Positions 52,471-61,109 of a stretch of 64,000 bases of DNA are shown piece by piece. Below the pieces are notes generated by a model, which saw only the letters and a list, made by a program, of their open reading frames with translations, searched no databases and was not told the DNA's origin. The stretch is from positions 372,001 through 436,000 of the forward strand of contig NZ_FNTD01000004.1 in assembly GCF_900104815.1 (NCBI RefSeq), in the 5' to 3' direction. The position numbers were made by a program, and so were the translations under genes. The first letter of the stretch is position 1, and the number at the start of each line of letters is the position of its first letter. The DNA comes from Streptomyces misionensis. Lineage in GTDB: Bacteria > Actinomycetota > Actinomycetes > Streptomycetales > Streptomycetaceae.

Positions 52471-53826
52471 GTGAGCGCATCCGACACCCCACCCGTCCGC
52501 CGCCATGTGGAGCGGCTGGCCGCCGAGGGCATCGACGTGGTCCGGGTGACCTATCCCGACCTCATCGGCACCGAACGGGCCCGGGACGTCCTGCTGGACC
52601 AGCTGCCGTCCGTCTGCGACCACGGCCTCGCCTTCTGCCGCGCCGTCTACCACACCAGCCCCCAGGGCGACGTGGTACCGGTCGTCGGAGGGCTCGACGC
52701 GGGCCTGCCCGACATCTGTGTGCGCCCCGACCTCGACACCCTGACCGCCCTGCCCTGGGAGCCCGGGGTCGCCGCCTGCCTCGGCGACGTCACCGACCCG
52801 GCCACCGGCCGGCCCGCGCCCGAGTCGCCCCGCGATCTGCTGCGCGCCGTCGTCGACCGCTGCCGGGAACACGGGCTGCGGCCGGTGGTGGGGCCGGAAC
52901 TGGAGTACTTCCTGTGCGAGGCCGCCCCGGACACCCCGGCCGGCTGGCGCCGCTACAGCGACGCCCGGGGCGTCGTCTACACGGCGGGCCTGCGCGCCGA
53001 CGGCGACAACCACCTGCTGCGCACGCTGCGGCTGCTGCGCGGCATGGACATCGGCGTCAGCAGTGGCAACCACGAGTTCGACGGCTCGCAGTTCGAGATC
53101 AACCTGACCCACGGCGACGCCGTGACCGCCGCCGACCGCGCCTTCCGCTTCAAGGCGGCCGTCAAGGAGCTGGCCCGCAAGGAGAGCCGCCTGGCCACCT
53201 TCATGGCCAAACCGTTCAACGACGCGGGCGGCTCCGGCTTCCACCTCCATCTGTCCTGCCTGGACGAGCGGGACGAGAACGCCTTCCACGACCCGGCCGG
53301 CCCCTACGGCCTGTCCGCCACCGCGCGCCACGCCCTGGCCGGTGTCCTCGCCCACGCCCCCGCCCTCGCGGCCCTGGCCAACCCGACGATCAACTCGTAC
53401 AAGCGATTCGGCCCCGACACCCTCGCGCCCTGGCTGATCGACTGGGGCCTGGACAACCGCAGCGCCATGGTCCGCGTCCCGCCCGAGCGGGGCCCCGGAG
53501 CCCGGCTCGAACTGCGGCTGGGCGACGCGAGCGCCAACCCCTATCTGCTGATCGCGGGCACCCTCGCCGCCGCCCTGCTCGGGGTGCTGGCCGGCGAGGA
53601 GCCGCCCGCACCGCTGGAGGGCTACGGCTACGACGTCACCAAGTCCCCCGTGCTGCCCACCAACCTGCCCGCCGCCCTCGACGCCCTGGAGGCGGACGCG
53701 GCGCTGGCCGAGGTGCTCGGCAAGGACTTCACCGCCTCCTACCTCACGTACAAGCGCGACGAGGTCGCGCGCTTCCACCGGCACGTCACCGACTGGGAGT
53801 TCACCGAGTACGCCTACCACCTCTGA
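52471..53826 (+). CDS. glutamine synthetase-like gamma-glutamyl-amine ligase (PuuA/GlnA3/GlnA4-type)
   Basis: About 451 residues. Catalytic-domain motifs of the GS fold: VVGPELEYFLC (metal glutamate), NHEFDGSQFEINLTHGDAVTAADRAFRFKAAVKELA, TFMAKPFNDAGGSGFHLHLS (ATP/metal), ANPTINSYKRFGP and NRSAMVRVPPERG. The adenylylation tyrosine region of ordinary GlnA is absent, and members of this group ligate glutamate to polyamines, ethanolamine or other amines instead of ammonia. GTG 52471 follows AGAGGAG. 20 nt before the P450 gene, with which it is co-transcribed. Confidence 0.87.
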   Translation: MSASDTPPVRRHVERLAAEGIDVVRVTYPDLIGTERARDVLLDQLPSVCDHGLAFCRAVYHTSPQGDVVPVVGGLDAGLPDICVRPDLDTLTALPWEPGVAACLGDVTDPATGRPAPESPRDLLRAVVDRCREHGLRPVVGPELEYFLCEAAPDTPAGWRRYSDARGVVYTAGLRADGDNHLLRTLRLLRGMDIGVSSGNHEFDGSQFEINLTHGDAVTAADRAFRFKAAVKELARKESRLATFMAKPFNDAGGSGFHLHLSCLDERDENAFHDPAGPYGLSATARHALAGVLAHAPALAALANPTINSYKRFGPDTLAPWLIDWGLDNRSAMVRVPPERGPGARLELRLGDASANPYLLIAGTLAAALLGVLAGEEPPAPLEGYGYDVTKSPVLPTNLPAALDALEADAALAEVLGKDFTASYLTYKRDEVARFHRHVTDWEFTEYAYHL

Positions 53827-53846
53827 CGCCGAGGAGCCCACCGCCC

Positions 53847-55139
53847 ATGACCACCACCGCCCCGTCCGTGACCGAGGCCGTGCGCGAACCGCTGCCGCTG
53901 GCCGACGTCGACCTCGCGAACCTGGACAACTTCACCGACGGCGTGACCCCTTGGCGCATGTTCCACACCCTGCGCCACGAGGACCCGGTCCACTGGCAGC
54001 CCGAGGAGGCGCCCAACTCCGGTTTCTGGGCCCTCACCCGGCACGCGGACATCGCCCGCGTCGACCGGGACGCGGAGACCTTCACCTCGACGAAGTTCGT
54101 CAACCTCGAAGAGGTGGACGAGGACCAGATCAAGAAGCGCGCCTCCATCCTGGAACTGGACGGCGTCCGCCACCGCGCCCTGCGCAGCCTGCTGCAACGG
54201 CAGTTCGGCGCGAGCGTCATCAACGGCTACGCCGACTTCCTGCGCGGTCTGACCGCCACCACCCTCGACGCGGCCCTGGCCAAGGGCACCTTCGACTTCG
54301 TCGCGGACGTCTCCGCCGACTTCCCCATCAACGTCCTCGCCCGCCTCCTCGACGTGCCGCCGGAGGACAACCAGCAGCTCATCGCGTGGGGCAACCGCAT
54401 CATCGGGCACACCGACCCCGACTACGCGGACGTGCTGCTGCACAGCGAGGAGAGCGAGAAGTACCGCGACCTGCCCTTCCGCTCCCCCGCCTCGCTCGAG
54501 GTCTTCGCCTACGGACGCGAACTGGCCCGGCAGCGGCGCGGCGGCAACGGCACCGATCTGATCTCCCGGCTGGTCAACGAGGTGCCGCGGGACGGAGTAC
54601 CGCTGTCCGCGCAGGACTTCGACAACTACTTCCTGCTGCTGGTCGTCGCCGGCAACGAGACCACCCGGCACACCATCAGCCACTCCATGCTGGCCCTGCT
54701 CCAGCACCCCGAGCAGCTCGCGCGCCTGAAGGAGGACCCTTCCCTGATCCCGGTGGCCGTGGAGGAGTTCCTGCGCTGGGCCTCCCCCGTCTACCACTTC
54801 CGCCGCACCGCCACCCGCGACGTCGAACTCGGCGGCAAGCGGATCAAGGAGGGCGACAAGGTCGTGATGTGGTTCGCCTCCGGCAACCGCGACGAGGAGG
54901 TCTTCGGCAACCCCTACGACTTCGACGTCGCCCGGCGGAACAACGACCACGTCACCTTCGGCAAGGGCAGCCCGCACCTGTGCCTGGGCAATCTGCTGGC
55001 CCGCACCGAGATCCGCATCATGTTCGAGGAGCTGATCCCGCGCCTCGCGGACATCAAGCTGGCCGGGGACGTGCCGCGGGTGCGTTCCAACTTCGTCAAC
55101 GGCATCAAGAAGCTGCCGGTGGAGGTCACTCCGGCCTGA
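53847..55139 (+). CDS. cytochrome P450
   Basis: A 430-residue P450. I-helix LLLVVAGNETTRHTISH (AGNETT at 268-273), ExxR in VEEFLRWASPVYHFRRTA, and heme ligand C379 in FGKGSPHLCLGNLLARTEIR. The heme loop has one extra residue (FGxGxPHxCxG) compared with the textbook motif, as in several actinobacterial families. Redox partners are encoded 1.7 kb away on the other strand. P450, GS-like ligase, 3Fe-4S ferredoxin and reductase together recall the mycobacterial morpholine/piperidine (mor/pip, CYP151) loci, so a nitrogenous substrate is plausible (inference). Overlaps the convergent TetR gene by 14 nt. Confidence 0.93.
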   Translation: MTTTAPSVTEAVREPLPLADVDLANLDNFTDGVTPWRMFHTLRHEDPVHWQPEEAPNSGFWALTRHADIARVDRDAETFTSTKFVNLEEVDEDQIKKRASILELDGVRHRALRSLLQRQFGASVINGYADFLRGLTATTLDAALAKGTFDFVADVSADFPINVLARLLDVPPEDNQQLIAWGNRIIGHTDPDYADVLLHSEESEKYRDLPFRSPASLEVFAYGRELARQRRGGNGTDLISRLVNEVPRDGVPLSAQDFDNYFLLLVVAGNETTRHTISHSMLALLQHPEQLARLKEDPSLIPVAVEEFLRWASPVYHFRRTATRDVELGGKRIKEGDKVVMWFASGNRDEEVFGNPYDFDVARRNNDHVTFGKGSPHLCLGNLLARTEIRIMFEELIPRLADIKLAGDVPRVRSNFVNGIKKLPVEVTPA

Positions 55140-56349
55140 GTTCCAGCAGCTCGCAGCCGAGTCGGTGCAGGGCGCGCGCGATCCCCGGCCGGGTGCCGAG
55201 CCGGGGGGTGCGGGCCGCGTCGTTGACGACGCTCAGGACCGCCTGCACCCGCACCCGGGCCTCGGCCGGCGCCATGGCCGGGTGGACCGCGCCCAGCAGC
55301 GCCAGCCACTCCGCGATGTAGTCGCGCTGGAACTGGTGGGTGCGCCGCCGGTCCGCCTCCTGGAGGTGCTCGGTCTCGGTGGCGATCAGCGTCACCAGGT
55401 GCCGGGAGGCGAGCGCGTTGCGCGTGTAGCGCCACACCAGCCGGCGCAGCGCCTGCGCGTGGTCCTCGGCCGCGGCGAGCACCTCCGCGAGATCGAGCCA
55501 GAGGCGTTCGACGCAGCGGTGCACGGCCGTGGCCAGGATCTCGTGCTTGCTGGCGAAGTGGTGGTAGATGCTCTGCCCGGCGATCCCGACGGCCGCGCCG
55601 GTCTCCTCCAGGCTGACCGAGGCGTAGCCGCGCTCGGCGAACAGTTCGGTCGCCGCGGCGAGCAGTGCCTCACGACGCGAACGATGCGTCAGCAGCGGGC
55701 GCGGCGAGCGCGGCCGGGGCTCCCCGAGGCCGGGCAGATGCGCCGTGGCGACGCGGTGCATGAGGTGCCCGACGAGTTCCGGGCCCTCAGGGGCCGGGAG
55801 TTCCACGTGCTGGTAGGCGAGGCTGGCCGCCACGCCCAGGGTGCTCCACGACAGCAGCTCCGCGTGGCCCGGGTCCAGTCCCGGCCGGCCCGCGGTCAGC
55901 CGGTCGTCGAGCGCGCGCCGGGCCGCGTGCAGCCGGCGGGCGAGCTGGGCGTACTGCTCGGCGGGCAGGTGCCGGGCCTCGCGCTGCCACAGCACGCCCA
56001 GCTCGCGCCGGGCCAGCGCGGTGCCGGCGAACTCCCTCGCCAGTACGTCGAGTCGGCCCGGTTCCGCGGTGTACAGACCGGCCAGGCAGGAGTCGAGCGC
56101 CTCGGCGACGACGGCGTGCAGCAGCTCCTGTTTGCCGCGGAAGTGCCGGTACAGGGCGGAGGGGCCGATGCCCACGGCCGCCGCGATGTCGCTCATCGCC
56201 ACATGGGCGTAGCCGTGGCGGGAGAACAGCTCGCGCGCCGCGGTGACGATCAGCTCGCGGCGGTTGCGCGGACGCGTCCCGCGCGCGAGCGGGACGGCCG
56301 CGGTCCTCGGTGCGACCCGCGCCGCCGCCGTCTCCGTCCCGGTCCTCAC
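55126..56349 (-). CDS. tandem TetR regulator (two TetR domains in one chain)
   Basis: A 407-residue protein with two full TetR helix-turn-helix domains: residues about 28-80 (RELIVTAARELFSRHGYAHVAMSDIAAAVGIGPSALYRHFRGKQELLHAVV) and about 225-280 (REALLAAATELFAERGYASVSLEETGAAVGIAGQSIYHHFASKHEILATAV), each followed by its own helical ligand-binding half. An ordinary TetR dimer has one domain per chain, so this may act as a monomeric pseudo-dimer or bind two sites. GTG 56349 with GGAGG upstream; 46 nt after the acyl-CoA dehydrogenase gene, so they may form an operon. Confidence 0.9.
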   Translation of the reverse strand: MRTGTETAAARVAPRTAAVPLARGTRPRNRRELIVTAARELFSRHGYAHVAMSDIAAAVGIGPSALYRHFRGKQELLHAVVAEALDSCLAGLYTAEPGRLDVLAREFAGTALARRELGVLWQREARHLPAEQYAQLARRLHAARRALDDRLTAGRPGLDPGHAELLSWSTLGVAASLAYQHVELPAPEGPELVGHLMHRVATAHLPGLGEPRPRSPRPLLTHRSRREALLAAATELFAERGYASVSLEETGAAVGIAGQSIYHHFASKHEILATAVHRCVERLWLDLAEVLAAAEDHAQALRRLVWRYTRNALASRHLVTLIATETEHLQEADRRRTHQFQRDYIAEWLALLGAVHPAMAPAEARVRVQAVLSVVNDAARTPRLGTRPGIARALHRLGCELLELRPE

Positions 56350-56395
56350 CGTGTCCTCCCGAATCCGCGCCTCGTCTCCGCCCCGGCCGGTCCCC

Positions 56396-57544
56396 TCATC
56401 CGAGTTCGAGCGAACGCCCGATGATCTCCTTCATGATCTCGGTCGTGCCCGCGTAGATCCGGCTCACCCGGCTGTCCTGCCAGGCACGGGCGATCGGGTA
56501 CTCCAGCATGTAACCGTATCCTCCGTGCAGCTGGACGCAGGCGTCCATGACCCTGCCCTGGAGCTCGGTGCACCACCACTTGGCCTTGGCCGCGTCGACC
56601 ACCGTCAACTCGCCCGAGTTGAGGGCCAGTACGCAGCGGTCGAGGTAGTGCTGGGCCACCTCGATCTCGGTGGACAGCTCGGCGAGCCGGTGCCGGATCA
56701 CCTGGAGGGAGCCGATCGGCTTGCCGAAGGCCTTGCGCTCGCGGACGTACTCCACGGTCCAGTCGAAGGCCGCCGACGCCTGCGCCAGACCGGCGATGGC
56801 GACCGACATCCGCTCCTGCGCGAGGTTCCGGGTCAGCGCGAAGAAGCCCTCGCCCTCCGCGCCGAGCAGGTTGGCCGCCGGCACCCGGGCGCCGTCGAAG
56901 ACGAGTTCGGCGGTGTCCTGGGCGTGCAGACCGACCTTCTCCAGCTTGCGGCCGCGCTCGAACCCCGGGGTGCCGCGCTCGACCACGATCAGGCTGAGCC
57001 CGCGGTGCGGGTGCTCGCCGGTGCGGACGGCGACGACCACCAGGTCGGCGTTGATGCCGTTGGTGATGAACGTCTTCGCGCCGTCGAGGACGTAGTGGTC
57101 GCCGTCGCGGACGGCCTTGGTGCGGATGCCGGACAGGTCGGAGCCGGTGCCGGGCTCGGTCATGGCGACCGCCGTGATCAGCTCGCCGGAGGCGATGCCG
57201 GGCAGCCAGCGGGCCTTCTGCTCGTCGTCGGTCTGGTCGAGGAAGTAGGGCAGGCACACGTCCGCGTGCAGGGTGGGTCCGAGGATCGCCGGGATGGCCG
57301 CCGCCCTGGCGCCCTCCTCGTGCAGGATCGTGTTGTAGCGGAAGTCGTGGATCCCCGCGCCACCGAACTCCTCGGGCACGGCGATGCCCAGCGCGCCGAG
57401 GGCGCCGAGACCGGTGAACAGCTCACGGGGCACGATGCCCGCCTTGTCCCAGTCCGCGTAGTGCGGCACGACGTGCTTGGCAATGAAGGCCCGCACGCTC
57501 TCCCGGTAGTCCTCGTGCTCGGCTTCGAAAAGGGTTCGCTTCAT
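56396..57544 (-). CDS. acyl-CoA dehydrogenase
   Basis: A 382-residue flavoprotein: TAVAMTEPGTGSDLSGIRTKAVRDGDHYVLDGAKTFITNG (signature 1), AQERMSVAIAGLAQASAAFDWTVEYVRERKAFGKPIG, and QLHGGYGYMLEYPIARAWQDSRVSRIYAGTTEIMKEIIGRSL (signature 2 with YAGTxEIMKE). The catalytic base region is of the long/branched-chain group. Divergent from icmF across 283 nt and upstream of the tandem TetR gene; a role in branched-chain acyl-CoA breakdown together with IcmF is inferred. Confidence 0.9.
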   Translation of the reverse strand: MKRTLFEAEHEDYRESVRAFIAKHVVPHYADWDKAGIVPRELFTGLGALGALGIAVPEEFGGAGIHDFRYNTILHEEGARAAAIPAILGPTLHADVCLPYFLDQTDDEQKARWLPGIASGELITAVAMTEPGTGSDLSGIRTKAVRDGDHYVLDGAKTFITNGINADLVVVAVRTGEHPHRGLSLIVVERGTPGFERGRKLEKVGLHAQDTAELVFDGARVPAANLLGAEGEGFFALTRNLAQERMSVAIAGLAQASAAFDWTVEYVRERKAFGKPIGSLQVIRHRLAELSTEIEVAQHYLDRCVLALNSGELTVVDAAKAKWWCTELQGRVMDACVQLHGGYGYMLEYPIARAWQDSRVSRIYAGTTEIMKEIIGRSLELG

Positions 57545-57766
57545 GATCGGCTTTCTCAGAGTCGTCGAGATCCGGGGCACTGCCGCCGTACGGCTGAATG
57601 CGACAGCGGAGACTACTCGGGATTCACTTGTCGGGGAAGTGGTGAAGTGACGGCGGGTGAGGCGTGATTGACGGGCTCCGTACACTCGGCCGCACACTGA
57701 TCGCGATTCACAAGAAGCCGTCGCCCGCTGTGCCCCTGGTCACACCCCCCGCGCCTTCTGCGCTTT

Positions 57767-57782
57767 ACTAGGACGTCCTAGT
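57767..57782. promoter_or_regulatory. perfect 16-bp palindrome in the icmF promoter
   Basis: ACTAGGACGTCCTAGT, a perfect palindrome 45 nt upstream of the icmF start. Its last bases form TAGTAT, a possible -10 element, so a bound protein would block the promoter. No other copy was noticed in the window. The gap 57545-57827 otherwise shows no gene. Confidence 0.65.
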
Positions 57783-57827
57783 ATTTCTCTGATACGCGTC
57801 CCGTCGACCTGTCTGGGAAGGCCCCCG

Positions 57828-60800
57828 ATGAGCGATCTGCACCGGCCCGTGCACCCCGTCCGCCTCGTCACCGCATCGGCTCTGTTCGACGGGCACGACG
57901 CGTCGATCAACATCATGCGGCGGATCTTCCAGGCCCAGGGCGCCGAAGTGATCCACCTCGGGCACAACCGCTCGGTGCAGGAGGTCGTGAACGCGGCGCT
58001 GGAGGAGGACGCGCACGGCGTGGCGGTCTCCTCCTACCAGGGCGGCCACGTCGAGTACTTCGAGTACCTGGTCGAGTCGCTGCGCGAGCGGGGCGCGGAG
58101 CACATCCGCGTGGTGGGCGGCGGGGGCGGCGTGATCGTGCCCGAGGAGATCGCCCGGCTGCGCGGCAGCGGGGTGACCATCTTCTCCCCCGAGGACGGGC
58201 AGCGGATGGGCCTCGCCGGGATGATCAACTCGGTGGTGCGGGACTGCGACTTCGACCTGTGGGAGGGCAAGCCGGCCGATGCCGCGGCCGTGCTGGCCGG
58301 TGACCGGTTCGCGATCGCCCGTGCCATCACGGGCGCGGAACTCGGCGCGCTGCCCCCCGAGTTCCTGGAGCGGCTGCGGGCCGCGGCGGCGTCCCGGGTA
58401 GTGCCGGTGCTCGGCATCACCGGCACCGGCGGCTCCGGCAAGTCCTCGCTGACCGACGAGCTGGTGCGCCGCTTCCGGGTGGACCAGCAGGACAAGCTGC
58501 GCATCGCGGTGATCGCGGTCGACCCGACCCGCCGGCGCGGCGGCGGCGCGCTGCTGGGCGACCGGATCCGGATGAACTCCCTGGACGGCAACCGGGTGTT
58601 CTTCCGCAGCCTGGCCACGCGCGGCAGCCATGAACTGCCGGAGCACCTCTCCGAGGTGATCGACGTGGTCAAGGCCGCCGGATTCGACCTGGTGATCGTG
58701 GAGACGCCGGGCATCGGCCAAGGCGACGCGGCGATCGTGCCGTTCGTCGACACCTCGCTGTACGTGATGACGCCGGAGTTCGGAGCCGCCTCCCAGCTGG
58801 AGAAGATCGACATGCTCGACTTCGCCGACGTGGTCGCGGTCAACAAGTTCGAGCGGCGCGGCGCCAAGGACGCGCTGCGCGACGTGAGCCGCCAACTGGT
58901 GCGCAACCGCGAGGCGTTCGACAAGAAGCCCGAGGACATGCCGGTGTACGGCACCTCGGCCGCGACCTTCAACGACGACGGGGTCACCGCGCTCTTCCAG
59001 CATCTGAAGACGTCCCTGGGCGAGAAGGGCCTGTCCCTGGACGAGGGCACCCTCGCGCCCGTCACCGTGCGGCACTCCTCCGGCATCCGCCAGGTGGTGC
59101 CCGCCGACCGGGTGCGCTACCTCGCCGAGATCACCGAGACGGTCCGCGCCTACCACGCCCGGACCGAACAGCTCGCCGAGGCGGCCCGCCGGGTGCAGCG
59201 GCTGGACGCGGTCAAGGGCGAACTCGCCGCGGCCGGGTCGGACGCCGGCAATGTGGAGGCGCTGCTGGAGGACGCGCTGAAGCGGCTCCCGCACGAGGTC
59301 ACCGAGCAGATCGAGAACTGGCCCGCCGTCGTGGCGTCGTACTCCGGCGACGAGCAGGTCGTGAAGATCCGCGACCGGGAGATCCACACCAAGCTGACCC
59401 GCGAGTCCCTCTCGGGCAACAAGATCCCCCGGGTGGCGCTGCCCCGCTTCACCGACCACGGCGAGCTGGTGCGGTTCTGGCGGCGGGAGAACCTGCCCGG
59501 CCACTTCCCGTTCACCGCCGGGGTGTTCCCCTTCAAGCGGGACGGCGAGGACCCGGCACGGATGTTCGCCGGCGAGGGCGACCCGTTCCGCACCAACCGG
59601 CGCTTCAAGCTGCTCTCGGAGGGCCAGCCGGCCACCCGGCTGTCCACCGCCTTCGACTCGGTCACCCTCTACGGCCGCGACCCCGACGAGCGCCCCGACA
59701 TCTACGGCAAGGTCGGCACCTCGGGCGTCTCGGTCGCCCACCTGGACGACATGAAGGCGCTGTACGACGGCTTCGACCTGATCGCCCCGACGACCTCCGT
59801 CTCCATGACGATCAACGGCCCGGCCCCCACCGTGCTGGCGTTCTTCCTGAACACCGCGATCGACCAGCAGATCGAGCGGTTCCGCGCGGCCGAGGGCCGC
59901 GAGCCGTCGGCGCAGGAGGCGGCCGAGCTGCGCGCGCACGCGCTGGCGAACGTGCGCGGCACGGTGCAGGCCGACATCCTCAAGGAGGACCAGGGCCAGA
60001 ACACCTGCCTGTTCTCCACCGAGTTCTCGCTGCGGATGATGGCCGACATCCAGGAGTGGTTCATCGCCAACAAGGTCCGCAACTTCTACTCGGTGTCCAT
60101 CTCCGGCTACCACATCGCCGAAGCGGGCGCGAACCCGATCAGCCAGCTGGCCTTCACCCTGGCCAACGGCTTCACCTACGTCGAGGCGTATCTGGCGCGC
60201 GGCATGGACGTGGACGACTTCGCGCCGAACCTGTCGTTCTTCTTCTCCAACGGCATGGACCCCGAGTACTCGGTGCTCGGCCGGGTCGCCCGCCGCATCT
60301 GGGCGGTCGCGATGAAGGAGAAGTACGGCGCCAACGAGCGTTCCCAGAAGCTGAAGTACCACGTCCAGACCTCGGGCCGCTCGCTGCACGCCCAGGAGAT
60401 GGACTTCAACGACATCCGCACCACGCTGCAGGCGCTCATCGCCATCTACGACAACTGCAACAGCCTGCACACCAACGCCTACGACGAGGCGGTCACCACC
60501 CCCACCGAGGAGTCCGTGCGCCGGGCGCTGGCCATCCAGCTGATCATCAACCGGGAGTGGGGCCTGGCGATGAACGAGAACCCGCTCCAGGGGTCGTTCA
60601 TCATCGACGAGCTGACCGACCTGGTCGAGGAGGCGGTGCTGCGGGAGTTCGAGCGGATCAGCGAGCGCGGGGGCGTGCTCGGCGCCATGGAGACCGGCTA
60701 CCAGCGCGGCCGCATCCAGGACGAGTCGATGCTCTACGAGCAGCGCAAGCACGACGGCACGCTGCCCATCATCGGCGTCAACACCTTCCGCAACCCGCAC

Positions 60801-61058
60801 GCGGACGAGGCCGAGCCCGGCGCCATCGAGCTGGCCCGCGCCACCGAGGAGGAGAAGCGCTCCCAGCTGACCCGGGTGCGCGACTTCCAGGGCCACCACC
60901 GGCAGGAGGCGCACGCCGCCCTGGCCGCGCTCAAGGCGGCGGCGGTCGACGGCGACAACGTCTTCGCCGTGCTGATGGACGCGGCGCGCGTCTGCACGCT
61001 CCAGCAGATCACCGAGGCGTTCTTCGAGGTGGGCGGCCAGTACCGGCGCAACGTCTGA
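57828..61058 (+). CDS. icmF: fused isobutyryl-CoA mutase (adenosylcobalamin-dependent) with built-in GTPase chaperone
   Basis: A 1076-residue IcmF. Residues 1-145: cobalamin-binding domain with [13 protein letters not shown] (H23 as lower cobalt ligand). About 190-420: MeaI-type G3E GTPase, P-loop GTGGSGKSS at 199-207, [10 protein letters not shown] and NKFERRG. About 530-1076: TIM-barrel mutase, with [60 protein letters not shown]. It interconverts isobutyryl- and n-butyryl-CoA and related acyl-CoAs; length is normal and all three modules are intact. ATG 57828 follows GGGAAGG. Confidence 0.96.
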   Translation: MSDLHRPVHPVRLVTASALFDGHDASINIMRRIFQAQGAEVIHLGHNRSVQEVVNAALEEDAHGVAVSSYQGGHVEYFEYLVESLRERGAEHIRVVGGGGGVIVPEEIARLRGSGVTIFSPEDGQRMGLAGMINSVVRDCDFDLWEGKPADAAAVLAGDRFAIARAITGAELGALPPEFLERLRAAAASRVVPVLGITGTGGSGKSSLTDELVRRFRVDQQDKLRIAVIAVDPTRRRGGGALLGDRIRMNSLDGNRVFFRSLATRGSHELPEHLSEVIDVVKAAGFDLVIVETPGIGQGDAAIVPFVDTSLYVMTPEFGAASQLEKIDMLDFADVVAVNKFERRGAKDALRDVSRQLVRNREAFDKKPEDMPVYGTSAATFNDDGVTALFQHLKTSLGEKGLSLDEGTLAPVTVRHSSGIRQVVPADRVRYLAEITETVRAYHARTEQLAEAARRVQRLDAVKGELAAAGSDAGNVEALLEDALKRLPHEVTEQIENWPAVVASYSGDEQVVKIRDREIHTKLTRESLSGNKIPRVALPRFTDHGELVRFWRRENLPGHFPFTAGVFPFKRDGEDPARMFAGEGDPFRTNRRFKLLSEGQPATRLSTAFDSVTLYGRDPDERPDIYGKVGTSGVSVAHLDDMKALYDGFDLIAPTTSVSMTINGPAPTVLAFFLNTAIDQQIERFRAAEGREPSAQEAAELRAHALANVRGTVQADILKEDQGQNTCLFSTEFSLRMMADIQEWFIANKVRNFYSVSISGYHIAEAGANPISQLAFTLANGFTYVEAYLARGMDVDDFAPNLSFFFSNGMDPEYSVLGRVARRIWAVAMKEKYGANERSQKLKYHVQTSGRSLHAQEMDFNDIRTTLQALIAIYDNCNSLHTNAYDEAVTTPTEESVRRALAIQLIINREWGLAMNENPLQGSFIIDELTDLVEEAVLREFERISERGGVLGAMETGYQRGRIQDESMLYEQRKHDGTLPIIGVNTFRNPHADEAEPGAIELARATEEEKRSQLTRVRDFQGHHRQEAHAALAALKAAAVDGDNVFAVLMDAARVCTLQQITEAFFEVGGQYRRNV

Positions 61059-61069
61059 CGCCGGACGGT

Positions 61070-61103
61070 GAAGGGGGGAGCGGGCCGGCCCGCTCCCCCC
61101 TTC
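61070..61103. terminator. bidirectional terminator between icmF and the multicopper oxidase gene
   Basis: Perfect palindrome of 17 + 17 nt with arms GAAGGGGGGAGCGGGCC and its complement, ending 6 nt before the stop codon of the convergent oxidase gene. Confidence 0.8.
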
Positions 61104-61109
61104 GCGCTG

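Noticed and set aside
57768..60914. 1048-codon open frame on the minus strand opposite icmF
   Set aside because: Antisense of a fully conserved IcmF; the translation shows only reversed GC-biased codons.
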